Positions 35,585 through 46,994 of a DNA stretch of 64,000 nt are shown piece by piece. The translations under genes and the position numbers were made by a program. This DNA comes from Branchinecta lynchi. Its lineage: Eukaryota > Arthropoda > Branchiopoda > Anostraca > Branchinectidae. The stretch spans positions 3,534,230-3,598,229 of the forward strand of contig JAKZAP010000012.1 of assembly GCA_023053575.1 (NCBI GenBank), given 5' to 3'. Position 1 is the stretch's first letter; every line of letters starts with the position of its first letter. The notes under the pieces were generated by a model. The model was not told where the DNA came from and did not search any database. It was given only the letters and a program-made list of their open reading frames with translations.

Positions 35585-35698
35585 GCATTGATGCGCAATT
35601 TATGGTTCGGTGATGATATCAAAGCTGCCATTGACGCTCGCCGTCTGCATCACCAGATCTTCCCGATGACACTGCAGCACGAAGCAGACTTCCAACAG
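35585..35698 (+). CDS. Gamma-glutamyltranspeptidase light-chain exon (gene 1)
   Basis: The acceptor is tcatttcccag and the donor CAG|GTGAGC. It encodes ALMRNLWFGDDIKAAIDARR and LHHQIFPMTLQHEADFQQ. These match the light-chain block NLWFG.D...A(I/V)..PRLH.QL.P. Both ends lie on codon boundaries. About 40 more residues are expected to the C-terminus (family end usually ...DPRK.G.PAGY). I could not find that exon before gene 2 starts at 54590. Confidence 0.95.
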
Positions 35699-35761
35699 GT
35701 GAGCCAGCCTGACCTTTCCAGCCTCTCTTCCTCTGCACTGTCAGAAGTTTAGTAACACTTA

Positions 35762-36046
35762 GAGGGTGGTCCACCCTACCTACCGAAGTTACTACGTATG
35801 ACGTCACACATTTTGGCCTCTTGGCTTCAAAGCTGGAAAGCATTTTTAAATTTTCAGAAAAATACCACTCCATTAGGTAATCCAGCTAATCATAATCCGT
35901 AGTTACCACGCTTACTGCGCTACCGAGCATGGTAATCAAAAAGTTATTATTTTGAGAAGGCTGGAACTGTCAGCGTAGTAGCTTTTCGTGAGGTTGGAAC
36001 GGAAATAGTAACTAATATCATATTGTTAGAAGGGTGGAACACGCTC
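35762..36046. mobile_element. MITE family D, copy 3
   Basis: The ends are GAGGGTGGTCCACCCTAC and AGGGTGGAACACGCTC. A TTA target duplication flanks the element (35759-35761 and 36047-36049). It lies in the intron directly after the exon at 35698. Confidence 0.82.
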
Positions 36047-36059
36047 TTAACACACGAAA

Positions 36060-36147
36060 TCCCATCCTTCTTGGTAGAGTTTAACGGAAAACCCAACTTA
36101 TTTTTGCATCATTTACCAATACACTGCATTACTTGGATTGTGTCACG
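36060..36147. repeat. Terminal fragment of the 17045-type element
   Basis: GAGTTTAACGGAAAACCCAA then CTTATTTTTGCATCATTTA matches the left end at 17047-17085. Confidence 0.5.
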
Positions 36148-36540
36148 TTTTCTGGGATCCTAAAACGTAAGTGGAGGGATGCCTATTACTTCGTAAAAGT
36201 TGTCCTGTCTGTCCGTCTGCGAGCACGATAACTCTCGAAGGGAATGAGATATTTTGATAAACATGGTGTGAGGACTCTTTGGGTCAAGGAGAGGTCAAGT
36301 TCGTAAATGGCCTCTGTAGCTCAACATTTAGGGGTTGGGGGGAGGGGGATCAAATTAATGGGTGAACTAATGAGATAGTCGAAGAAGACATGCTGAACAC
36401 GAATATCAAAACCATTTTCTCGCCAGACAAGTAGATCGCCCGAAATTTGGCCAAAACCGGAAAGTTTGTTAAAAGCAAAATGTTTATTTTAAGTTGATAA
36501 GATGTTCGATTTAGGTGTAAGAAGACATGCTGAGTATTAC
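36148..36540 (+). mobile_element. Family A element, 5' part only (copy A7)
   Basis: It starts TTTTCTGGGATCCTAAAACG with a GTCCTGTCTGTCCGTC tract and runs through two units. It is cut at 36540, where the LINE tail (AATC)n begins. The rest of the element is not present after the LINE. Confidence 0.75.
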
Positions 36541-36925
36541 CAATCAATCAATCAATTTTATTTTGAACCCTAATAGCACTAGGCTAACATGGGCCGGAAA
36601 AATAAACACTCACTACAATACAAGTAAGACGCAAACTAACAAACAATAAATAAGAAACGAACATAGATCATGAACAGTTAAAATGTTTAGTAAAATACGG
36701 AACAAATGAATTTAGGTATCTTTCGGAAGATTTCGTAGGTGGGAGAACAATCTTGGGTTTTGGGTTGTCCTTGCTTCGCGTATTCGGTCCATGAGAGGGT
36801 GTAAAGAAGTCCGTAAGGAGGGTCCTGTGGTGTTGAGAATTCAAAATTTGGTGGCCAAAACGCATGTTTCCTGTCCGAAGATTGTAAAGTAGCTGGCTCA
36901 GCTGTTGATGACACAACACATATTT
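36541..36925 (-). mobile_element. LINE C-terminal fragment with (ATTG)n tail (minus)
   Basis: On the minus strand the frame gives QLLYNLRTGNMRFG...TRSKDNPKPKIVLPP...SFVPYFTKHFN, typical of the LINE C-terminal end. The 3' UTR ends in AATAAAATTGATTGATTGATT at 36541-36560. It is 5' truncated, as usual for target-primed insertions. Confidence 0.7.
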
Positions 36926-37013
36926 ATGTTATTTGCGATATGCCCCGCCATCTATGTGTATTTAGTTAGAGTGACGGTTACCAATCATTACCACTGTCCG
37001 AATGATCCACAAA

Positions 37014-38151
37014 AACAAGACCAAAGGTTTCGATGGGATCCCAAAAATTCAATATTTGATCCAGACAATTGGGTCTTGTCTACGCCAGATCCAATCGTCG
37101 CCAGACTCCTTGAACATTTTTACTATTAAAATTCAGAAACAGATTAAGGTCAAAAAGCTAATCACCTGAGAAAACCAAGTTCAGATATGGATTGTTTACC
37201 CCTATAAGTCATATCTGTTTTGACGAAAACTTCCCACCTTACTTCTGTGAATTTCCCGGTTTCGGCCGAATTCCGGAACTATCTGTCCGGCAAAAAAAAA
37301 AACTAAAATCGAACTCAGCGTCTCCCTCAGCGTTTCTTCTTTCCCCTGTATCGAACATCTAATCAACTTAAAATTAAAATTTAACTTAAAATTTTCCGGT
37401 TCCAGTCGGATTCCGGGCGAACTATATGTCCGGGTACAAAAGGACAGTCAGTCAAGGATTCAGCATCTCTTCTTATCCCTAAATCGGATATCTAATCAAC
37501 TACAAATACTTTTAACAATTTTCCGGTTTTGGCCGGATTCCGGGCAAACTACTTGCCCGGCGAGAAAATGATTTTCACGATCGTGTTCACCATGTTTTCG
37601 TACCCCTAAACCGAACATATAATGAACTTCAAATAAAACTTCAACTTTTAACAGATTTTCCGGTTTTGGCCGGATTCCGGGCTAACTACTTGTCCGGCGA
37701 AAAAATTGTTTTCACCATCGTGTTCAGCATGTCTTCTTACCTCTAAATCAAACATCCAATCAACTTCAAATAAAACTTTTACTTTTAACAAACTTTCCGG
37801 TTTTGGCCGGATTCCGGACGAACTACTTGTCCGGCGAGAAAATGGTCTCCACCATCGCGCTCAGCATGTCTTCTTACCTCATAATCGACTGTCCCATTAG
37901 CTGTTTAAAAATATTTTGCTTGCCCCTTAATTTAAACCCCCTCCCCACCCCTAAATATAGGGCTACAAAGCCCATGTACCAACTCGACCTTACTCGTGAC
38001 TCAAAAAATCCTCACACCAAGTTTCATCAAAATATCTCATTCCCTTCGACAGTTATCGTGCTGACAGACGGACGGACGGACAGACAGACCGTCGCAACAA
38101 CTTTTGCGATGTCATAGGTATCCCTCCCCTTACGTTTTGGGATCCCAAAAA
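37014..38151 (-). mobile_element. Family A element, copy A8 (minus, full length)
   Basis: AACAAGACCAAAGG at 37014 is the reverse complement of the family 3' end. ACGTTTTGGGATCCCAAAAA ending at 38151 is the reverse complement of the 5' end. The GGACGGACGGACAGACAGAC tract is at 38067-38087. It contains about six units and is the only well-preserved copy opposite to GGT. Confidence 0.87.
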
Positions 38152-38239
38152 GACGATGAAAAGTAGCCTAAATACACAAAAATAAGTATTGAGAAACTGG
38201 CATAGGCTGGAGCTATTGCAGTGATAAGGAGAGTTAAAA

Positions 38240-38500
38240 ACATTGCATAATCTGAAATTCTACGAATTACATATTATGCTATTTTTCATCCTTACTTAAT
38301 TTATGGATGGTCCGTGTGGGCTAGCAATTATGTATCTTGTTACAAGAAAGTTCAAAATCTACAGAACAGAGCCATCCGAGCAATCACATCGCATGACTCC
38401 AATAAGAATCAAAGTGAGCGTTTTAGATCTAATAAAATAATGGATGTGACCACAGTTAGAGACTACCAAGTTGCAGCTTTTACTGCAACTTGGCTTTACT
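38240..38500 (+). mobile_element. LINE reverse-transcriptase thumb fragment
   Basis: The frame before and through 38314 gives FHPYLIYGWSVWASNYVS, then YKKVQNLQNRAIRAIT. This is the characteristic post-catalytic RT segment (HP.L.YG...W......L...QN+A+R.I). It is a short isolated fragment. Confidence 0.75.
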
Positions 38501-38705
38501 TTAAAGCTTTCGGATTGTAGCGCCCACGGTTCGGGACCTTGCGTCCATAAGTGGCGCGGAACAATCGAAGAGCAAGTTTTTGAAAGTGTAGAGTTGAAAG
38601 TAATGCCAAGTCATCGTAGAGAGTTGGTTCAGCTGATGACAAATGAACCAAGAGAGATTGAAGCATTTTTTGAAGCAATGTTTGAATGTCACAACAGTAA
38701 GTCGA
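38500..38705 (+). other. Unidentified open segment with coding-like character
   Basis: One frame reads EEQVFESVELKVMPSHRREL and VQLMTNEPREIEAFFEAMFE without stops, then reaches a possible donor (AACAG|TAAGTC is not a GT donor at the exact join). Codon composition differs from the AT-rich surroundings. I do not recognise the family; a transposable-element protein fragment is most likely. Confidence 0.35.
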
Positions 38706-39340
38706 ACAAAGGATTAAGGAAACATCAAATGTATGAAAACAAGAGCAACAACTACCTCTTTCTGCCATATCGCTGTTGGCGCGGTTTTTTCTTTCGCTGT
38801 TTTGACCGTCGCTATTTTTGCTGTCGCTGTATGTGTTTTCGCAGTTTGGGACGAGTACATTTCCGAGGACGTTTTCGTCAAACTCTGTATGAGTCCGCAC
38901 ACGCCACAGACCTTCGGACGAATAAAACACGTCTCCCAAACTAACCCTTTAAATACTCTGGATGACAACTCTTCTTGTCGACGAAGAACCTCCGTGTACC
39001 GAGTGGAAAGGCCGGAAGCGTCACCATAGCTGTCCACAACGAATGCCGTTGATTGGTTGGCACAGATTTGCGCCATCATTCGGGCGACGTTTCTCATTCT
39101 TCCCGAGGTTCACTGGCGTGATTTGTACTTCGTCGTCTAGAGTATACTCTTGACGACTAACTCAACTGGCCGGCTAAGAAACGCCACTGTGCCCAGCGAA
39201 GAGCCAGAAACCGAAGATCCAGAAAAATACGACCCGACACAATGCCCTAGAAAAACTTTCGTTCCTGGATCCGGAAATCGAACGAATGGGCCGAATGGGA
39301 TGCAAGTTGGACAGTACTAAGTTTACGTGGCCTATCTTTA
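38706..39340. repeat. Dispersed repeat also seen at 22245 and 57838
   Basis: About 38985-39160 shares GTGTACC.AG.GGAA..GCCGGAAGCG, CACCATA.CTGTCC.CAACGA and GTTCACTGGCGTG blocks with 57838-57995. Long open frames exist on both strands but are not recognisable as a product. Confidence 0.45.
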
Positions 39341-39790
39341 TTATTAGTCCTCCTGACCGGATTCGGCCACGGTAGGAGGAGGATGAAGCGGGAAATGGAA
39401 CTTTGCATAAGTGATCCGATTCGAGTCAAACCTGATGGACGGGAAGAGGAGATGTCACAAATGCGGCGTTTATATGTTTTAGTCGTATACTGCCACGGCG
39501 GGGTGGGGGTGGAGTCCCGGAAACTGTGTGGCTCGCATAGTCGTCAAAGGTTGGAGCGACGAATGAAACTTGGAAAATAGTGTAGTCATATGCCGTAGAT
39601 CACATATTTTAGGGTCCGGACCGGATCCGGTCACGGTGGGGGGTGACCGGAATTTTCCGAAAAAGGCTCGGATTCGAATGAAACTTGATAGGTGGTTAGA
39701 GAAGATTCTTTGGACAATCCATCTATGTGTCCGAGCCAGATTCGGCCGCGGTGGGGAGAGTCGGAGGTACGGGAAGTAGTGTGGCACGTC
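39340..39790 (+). mobile_element. Diverged family B-like units
   Basis: GACCGGATTCGGCCACGG, GGACCGGATCCGGTCACGG and ATGAAACTTGATAGGTGG are B-type motifs. The terminal hairpin is missing. Confidence 0.5.
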
Positions 39791-39897
39791 GTGGGATCAA
39801 ACGAGTGGATCTAGCCTAATTTTGGAAAGCATAAATTGTATTTGCCCTAGATGATTCGAGGCGATGCCAGAAATGCTCGGATGAGTCGTGTTTTTAT

Positions 39898-41770
39898 GGC
39901 ACTTGCCCTTCGGCCAAGTGCCATATAGCGATCACAATTTCTGTCCGTCCGTCGGTCTGTCCAGGTTTTGCTAGTTCGGGCACTTCCACATAAGCTAGGA
40001 CGATAAAACTTGGCAGGCGTATCAGGGACCCCAAATGATTAAGTTGGAAATAGTCACTTACCCGATCCGAGCACCGTGGGGGGAGTGGAGGGAGGGGGAA
40101 TCCGGAATCTTGAGGTATTTTTAACTTTTGAACGGGTGATCGGATCTCGATGAAACTTGATATTTGGAACGACCTCATACCTCAGACGACCCAATTAAAA
40201 TCCGGACCGGATCCGGTGACTTTTGGGGGGAGCTGGAGGGGGCAACCGGAAATCTTGGGAAATGCTGTGAGTGGAGGGATCGAGATGAAACTTGGTGGGA
40301 AGACACCTAGCAAACACTAGATACATCATTGACATAACCGAGCCGATTCGGGCACTGTGGGGGGGAGTGGAGGGAGGGGGAATCCGGAATCTTGAGGTAT
40401 TTATAACTTTTGAACGGGTGATCGGATCTCGATGGAACTTGATATTTGGAAAGACCTCATGCCTCAGACGACCTACTTAAAATCCGGACCGGATCCGGTG
40501 AATTTTGGGGGAGCTGGAGGGGGCAACCGGAAATCTTGGGAAACGCTATGAGTGGAGGGATCGAGATGAAACTTGGTGGGAAGACACCTAGCAAACGCTA
40601 GATACATCATTCACATAACCGAGCCGATTCGGGTACTGTGGGGGAGTGGAGGGAGGGGGAATCCGGAATCTTGAGGTATTTATAACTTTTGAACGGGTGA
40701 TCGGATCTTGATGGAACTTGATATTTGGAAAGACCTCATGCCTCAGACGACCCACTTAAAATCCGGACCGGATCCGGTGACTTTTGGGGGGAGCTGGAGG
40801 AGGCAACCGGAAATCTTGGGAAATGCTATGAGTGGAGGGGTCGAGGTAAAACTTGGTGGGAAGACACCTAGCAAACACTAGATACATCATTGACATGACC
40901 GAGCCGATGCGGGCACTGTCGGGGGAGTGGAGGGAGGGGGAATCCGGAATCTTGAGGTATTTATAACTTTTGAACGGGTGACCGGATCTCGATGGAACGA
41001 CTTCATGCCTCAGACGACCCACTTAAAATCCGGACCGGATCCGGTGACTTTTGGGGGGAGCTGGAGGGGGCAACCGGTAATCTTGGGAAACGCTATGAGT
41101 GGAGGGATCGAGATGAAAATTGGTGTGAAGACACCTAGCAAACACTAGATACATCTAACCGAGCTAATTCGGGCACTGTGGGGGAGTGGAGGGAGGGGGA
41201 ATCCGGAATCTTGAGGTATTTTTAACTTTTGAACGGGTGATCGGATCTCGATGGAACTTGATATTTGGAAAGGCCTCATGCCTCAGACGACCCACTTAAA
41301 ATCCGGACCGGATCCGGTGACTTTTGGGGGAGCTGGAGGGGGCAACCGGAAATCTTGGGAAACGCTATGAGTGGAGGGATCGAGATGAAACTTGGTGGGA
41401 AGACACCTAGCAAACACTAGATACATCATTGACATTACCGAGCCGATTCGGGCACTGTCGGGGGAGTGGAGGGAGGGGGAATCCGGAATCTTGAGGTATT
41501 TATAACTTTTGAACGGGTGACCGGATCTCGATGAAACTTGACATTTGGAAAGACCTCATGTCTCAGACGACCCACTTAAAATCCGGACCGGATCCGGTGA
41601 CTTTTGGGGGGAGCTGGAGGGGAGAACCGGAAATATTGGAAAACGCAATGAGTGGAGGGATCGAGATGAAACTTGGTGGGAAGACACCTAGCAAACACTA
41701 GATATATCATTCACATAACCGAGCCGTGCCTACTCGTAACAAGTGCCATATGAGCTCGTAGCTCTTGTTC
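39898..41770 (+). mobile_element. Family B element, copy B5 (expanded array)
   Basis: The 5' hairpin GGCACTTG-CCCTTCGGC-CAAGTGCC is at 39898-39922, followed by GTCCGTCCGTCGGTCTGTCC. The 3' end is AACAAGTGCCATATGAGCTC and GTAGCTCTTGTT. The interior is a highly regular tandem array. No coding capacity. Confidence 0.92.
40080..41725 (+). repeat. 280-bp tandem array inside B5, six units
   Basis: ATCCGGAATCTTGAGGTATT recurs near 40100, 40381, 40661, 40942, 41201 and 41481, steps of about 280 bp with one unit shortened by about 21 bp. Each unit has two GATGAAACTTGG/GATGGAACTTGA blocks, GGACCGGATCCGGTGA and a G-run. Unit similarity is high, indicating recent amplification. Confidence 0.93.
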
Positions 41771-42390
41771 TTAAATATAATAGATTTTTTCTTATAAGAG
41801 TCGTTTTTTCAGCAAAAACAGTCGGTAGAAATGACCAGCAAGTCGGTAAATACCTGTCCTCCCCCCCCCCCCCCATTTTTTTCCCCTAGTAACGCCTCTG
41901 GGGAGGGGTAGTCATAACCCACGACTACAATGCCAATTCCAGATAAGCACTGTTTGTTTAGTCCCCCTTTTTCATTATCTACGCTGTCGGATAAATTGTA
42001 AAATATAGATCTATATATTTTACAATATATAGATCTATATATATATATATATAGCGCCCCCCCCCCCCAATGCTGTCGGCCAGTTGGTAAAAAATAACCG
42101 AGTCGGAGCGAAGCGCCCCGATTTTCCGTCAAAACAGTTGATTTTTTTTCATGGAAACAGTCAGTTTTTCTTAAAATTGGTCGATTTTCCATTAACATAG
42201 TCGTTTTTTCTTAAAATCAGTCGATTTTTGGAAAATTGGTCGATTTTCCGTCAAAATAGTCGTTTTTTCTTAAAATCAGTCGATTTTTTTCAAGTTGTTG
42301 AAAACAGTCGTTTTTCTGCAGAAAAAGTCGGTAAAAATTACCAGCCAGTCGGTAAATGCCTCGTCCCCCCCCCCCCAAACATGTTGGCTA
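41771..42390. mobile_element. AAAACAGTCG-type repeats, hAT-like MITE copies
   Basis: It consists of repeated CAGTCGATTTTTC / AGTCGGTAAAAATGACCAGC blocks bracketed by poly-C runs. The sequence AGTAACGCCTCTG near 41889-41901 is the reverse complement of a CAGAGGCGTTACT end, close to the end of the element at 56064. At least two copies are fused. Confidence 0.6.
42000..42053. repeat. AT-rich palindrome
   Basis: AAAATATAGATCTATATATT is followed by TTACAATATATAGATCTATA and a TA run. Both ATATAGATCTATAT units are perfect palindromes; the site could form a cruciform. Confidence 0.7.
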
Positions 42391-42536
42391 GTAAGTAGAA
42401 CTCGATAGCTTCAAGTTTCTACTCCAAAGACAGTGCAATACCTCCACTGTTCAAGAAGCAGATTTAATATTTTCTACTCGTCAATTTGTGGATCTATATT
42501 AATTTATCTGTCACAATTGTTGATAAAGAGACAAAA

Positions 42537-42879
42537 TTGCGTTTTTGCAGATACCGTGGTATCTGATACCACGGTCGAAAGTCGATTTGCAGTTATCGTT
42601 GTATCTGATACCACGGTCAAAAGCGTTTGCAGTTATCGTGGTATCTGGCCAGTTATCGTGGTATCTGATATTCAGATACCCCTTTCGGACCGTGGTAACT
42701 AGTCATCTCATTTTCATCAATTTTTGTCAAAAGCGCGTCAAAAGCTTCGAAAAGCGTAATTTCGGCAATTGCCGTTTTTGCAAAGCAACTGTATATCAGA
42801 TACCATGGTAACTGCAAAACCGACCAACTGCAGATCAGTTATCATGGTAACAGATACCATGGTATCTGCAAAACGCAGC
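42537..42879. repeat. Family E element, copy E4 (most complete)
   Basis: It starts AATTGCGTTTTTGCAGATACC-like and ends GGTATCTGCAAAACGCAG, an inverted pair. The interior has several GTGGTATCTGATACCACGG palindromes and CAACTGTATATCAGATACC. Confidence 0.7.
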
Positions 42880-44835
42880 TAATGGAGGATTTTCAGAAAT
42901 TAACTAGAAACTCTATCCGTAAACTCTATCTAAGCGCGCATGGACAACGTTACTTGGATAGCCAATCCTTTCTGAACGAGACAAGAAAACTAGAAATCCG
43001 CATTCTTGGCCCATTGTCACCACGAAGAAACATTTATTCGGATAAAATTCAATGTTAAATAGTACAAAATACGAATATGTTCGTTGATAAATTGGTCTAC
43101 ACTGTCAGAAGTTTCATAACAAATAACATAAGGATGCGCAGTTTCAACATGTGGGATGATATACGCACATAACAGGCATTTCCAGGATCAGCAGAAAAAG
43201 CATCTGCTGACATTTTCTATATGAGAAAATAAATGGTCCTAAGATTTTTGTCGGTGGTATTTGGGCTCTTCCTCTGCTCATTATGTTTTAATTCATAGTT
43301 TGAAATCTACTCTTTTTTCTTTAGGGTTTCGATTTTTTGGGGGCAAATTTGCTAAGTCTTTATATTTTCTCTCTTCACTCAGCCTAACGTTCGATACAAA
43401 CTTCCCTAATTGTCAGCTTTTATCTTTTCTTTTCTTGTCTATATCTTTCTATTATCTCAAGGATCGTGAATAACTTTTGAATTTGGATCTGATCAATAAA
43501 ATTCATCACGAATAGCCTTTTCAATACGATCGTTATACGGATTGATATTATACGCATCGTTCCGATCTACTGAAACATGAAATATTGGAGTTCTACTGAA
43601 GGGCTTAGGTTTCAGTTATTCATTTGTATCGTGAGATTTTTCTTAAAGGACCTGTCTTACCTATAATACAAAAGCAACCCACTTCCATAATCACTTCATA
43701 TATTTCTAAACCCGGAGATCCCAGCTTTGAGTTGCTGCCCGTCTACTTCCCTCTTCGCCGTTTCTCATATCAGAGCAATCAGTGCAGGAGGCGCGCTGAC
43801 CCGCTCTGCAGCGCGTTCAGACAAACAATCGGCTTTTAGTTTGGAAATTTCATCTTCGGGGCTTTACTGCGATATAGCTGTTTGTAGAGGTAATGAATCG
43901 TGATGTTTGGTGTAGCTCCTATCGTGCATGGTACAGGGAATTATTCGACTCCGCATAGTCGTATCATAGAGGCAGGGAGACGGAGGTTCTGGTGCTTATT
44001 TGTTCTTGCTGGTATTTACAACGACGAACGTACGAAGGCCAAACCTGCACTCTAGCAACTAAGGAAAGTTCCACGTGCAAAAGCATGCACAAGGTAACTA
44101 ACGAGTACAGCTAGAACACAGCTCAGTTGTAAGACCATTGGCCTTGTGAGCCAGAAGCAGAGATGGGCGAACCCGGATTCGGATTTGAATCCAGGATTCG
44201 ACCTTCGGCCGGATTCGAATCTTCTGCTTGTCAGGCTGGATTCGGATTCCAAACCCTGAATCTTACGAATCCACTCCAGTTTCTAATGCTACTAATGCTA
44301 ATTTCTAATGCTACTAATGCTAGGACGAAATCCATACTGCAACAAGCACACACAAATCCCAGAAATATATATTCCAAATTAAACGTTCCATTTACATTAG
44401 GCAACAGTGCTTTTTTGTCAATTCTGATTTTCAAACTGTAATCTATGTATATAATTTGACTTTTGTCTATAAGCGAGACAGGACGCTACTGGATACTACT
44501 GCTTAAGATTTCCGATGAAAAATTATTTCTGAATAGAAGTATGATCCTCGGCACGGAATGGTGTATTCGGATTCGTACCTGGCCCTGGATTCGTATTCGA
44601 ATCTTTTCATGATCAGATTCCCTGATCTCTCCTGATCTCTACTGAAGACACATTGGCTAAACAAAAATATCGTCTGTCTGGTATTTGCGACACTAAACGT
44701 TCGAAAGCCAAGGCAGTCCGACAACCAGGGAGTGTTCCATGTGCAAAAACAGGCAGAAGGTAACTGACGAGTACAGCTAGTAAAGAGCTGAGTTCACTGT
44801 AAAAAGTTTCTCCGAATAAGGATTAAAGTAATTTG
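42880..44835. other. Intergenic or intronic sequence with short dispersed repeats
   Basis: About 43645-43735 is shared with 21290-21380. About 44163-44270 is rich in GGATTCGAATC-like words. GTGCAAAA.CA.GCA.AAGGTAACT.ACGAGTACAGCTAG occurs at 44074-44117 and again at 44740-44783. A family C fragment lies at 44469-44545. No exon was recognised. Confidence 0.45.
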
Positions 44836-45185
44836 CAGTATTTGCTACTGGGTTTAATCGTATGGGATTAAATGCTACTGGGATTAAATGCTACTGGGAA
44901 TAATACACCCCGCGGCTGGTGGTGCATAGGCGGGAGGGGCTGGTGGGGCGTATGCTGGTAGAGCAGATGGCGCGTAGGTGCATAAATTCGTGAGGCAAGT
45001 GTAGCGTATGCTGGTGGGGAAGGTGGAGCGTACATAGGTGCTGGCGGGGCATACGCTGGTGGGGTAGGTGGAGCAGGCGCTGGTGGCGCCGGCGGCGCAT
45101 ACTGAGATAGATTAATCCGAATTAGAGATAAAGAGATAAGATTATCTTTTTGGAGACAAGATTAACCCCAGTAGCAAATACTGCA
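44836..45185. mobile_element. Palindromic MITE family F, copy 2, with internal minisatellite
   Basis: GCAGTATTTGCTACTGGG at the left and CCCAGTAGCAAATACTGC at the right are inverted. A GGTGGGGCGTATGCTGGT-like GC-rich tandem array is inserted at about 44920-45105. Confidence 0.75.
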
Positions 45186-45443
45186 AGACTTTGTACCGTG
45201 TTGTAGAGCATTCGCCTTGTAAGCCAAACTTCATGGTTTCATATCCCATACGGGGAGTACTCTTGTATTTCAGTCAACTACTTGTCACAACGAGGCACAT
45301 CGGTAAATGTCGCACTTTAAAATTGCCAAAAACAAGGCGCGAAAAACAATTTTGTCTCTTTGAAACTTCTCTTCTTTTCCGACAAACTCGAGGTCACATG
45401 TGGAAGACAACTACGTCGATTCATAGTACCAACGTGATCTCTA

Positions 45444-45735
45444 ATTAGTGGTACGAACCGCTAATTCTCCCCTTATATCGAAATCCGATTTTTGAACTTG
45501 GGAAATTAGTTGTTTGAACATTCGCGAACCACTAACTTTTGGAAAGAATATATAGGACTGCTACTGAGAAAATTAGTGGTTTGAACCACTAATTCCTTCC
45601 TTATATCGAAATCCGATTTTTGAACTTGGGAAATTAGTGGTTTGAACCACTAATTCGCGAACCACTAACTTTTGGATAGTATATGATATATGCTCGTAAG
45701 AGTTAGTGGTACGAACCACTAACTTTTGGAAAGTA
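45444..45735. repeat. Palindromic TTAGTGGTTTGAACCACTAA repeats
   Basis: The 20-bp perfect palindrome TTAGTGGTTTGAACCACTAA or its half-sites recurs several times (45572, 45637, 45703), joined by ATTCCTTCCTTATATCGAAA-like spacers. The block continues after the element inserted at 45736. A related block is at 49120-49245. Confidence 0.8.
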
Positions 45736-46980
45736 GGGGAGCTCGGGGTTGACCCGGACACCAATTTTCCTTTTCTTGCTAGGCCGCCAATTCCTAGCGG
45801 ATTTACATCGTTTTTGTTGTCAAACGTGTAGAATGTCTGGGAGAATAGCTGGTAATTTTTTCAGATATTTTCTCCATCAGGTTTTTTAGGAATTTTTTTT
45901 TTCTGTTTTTAACCAACCCCGTACCCATGGGGTTGATTCTGGCAGGCCGCGGGTTGGTTCGGACATTTTATTTAATGCTCTATTTTTAATCGACTTTATT
46001 TAAACATATTAAAACGTGGAAATGATAATATTACACCTCAAAAGAATATACAAAACTAAAAAAAAACACATGTTTCAATTGCCGAAGTTGCATTAAAATG
46101 AAAATCTCTCATTTGTACTTTCAGTTAACCTAGCAATTACAGGGGCTGATAACTTCAAACTTATTTCAGTAAAGATTCTACAGAAAGATGGTTTTAGTCC
46201 CACTGTCGCGCAGAAAGAATATATTCACGCCCCTCAACCTATTTTCTTTCAAACAACCTCCTTTCTTCACCAACTTTCCCCCATAAGAAACACTTTGGTT
46301 TGACCTTTTCCCAAACTGAACTTCACAAGGATGAATTCGCCTTTTTTCTTACCTCCCTGAAAACATTGTAAATATTACATTCATTAAACACAAACTTTTT
46401 TGATCTTTTACTTTCTTGTAGACAATTTTACGAACTGCTTTTCTTTGGTTGTGGCTTACCCTTTTTAGCATTCATTTTTCTCGATTTTGATGATTAATTC
46501 TGTTAACAAATAACAGGATAAGGATTCTGATAATATATTTTGTGTTTTTCCAACTCAGTTTCAGGTTTTTATAGGGTATCGGTAGGCAAAGATTGTCCTA
46601 ACCAACCCCTTCAAAACTGTCCGAACCAACCCCACCCTGACTAAAATATCAAAATGCCTAACCTATCTCGAAAGTACTACGCAGACTGTAAACCCTGATC
46701 AATAAGCTATATCATACCGTTTAATCGCCTTCCAGTTACCAATAATCTTCTCGGTACAGCTTTTTAGCCTACCATGAGCTAAAAAGTTTTACCTCAAGAA
46801 AATCAATTTTTGCAACTTTTTATCAAAAGCTGAAAAGTATTTACCATGAAACCTTGGTACGAAGTTAGTTCACTAGAAGGCAGATGTTATGTATTTTTTT
46901 CTGATTTTAGCGACAAATTTTAATATTTGTTTCGCGGGTGTCCAGACCGACCCCATGTCCGATCCAACCCCGAGCTCCCC
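45736..46980. mobile_element. 1.25-kb TA-flanked inverted-repeat element
   Basis: The left end GGGGAGCTCGGGGTTGACCC and the right end, inverse GGGGAGCTCGGGGTTGGATC, share the first 16 bases. TA flanks both sides (45734-45735 and 46981-46982). Internal GGGGTTGGTTCGGACA-like motifs recur (45955, 46600). There is no transposase. The TA duplication suggests a Tc1/mariner-type non-autonomous element. Confidence 0.85.
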
Positions 46981-46994
46981 TATATATACTCTGA

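Noticed and set aside
38496..39153. Open frames of up to 147 residues on both strands
   Set aside because: They overlap each other in antisense and cover a dispersed repeat; only the short 38500-38705 segment was kept as a low-confidence item.
40080..41770. Open frames inside the 280-bp array
   Set aside because: They repeat with the unit, lack any domain, and contain poly-Gly/Pro runs from G and C tracts.
42000..42053. Replication origin or promoter
   Set aside because: It is an AT palindrome beside poly-C MITE repeats, with no further supporting signal.
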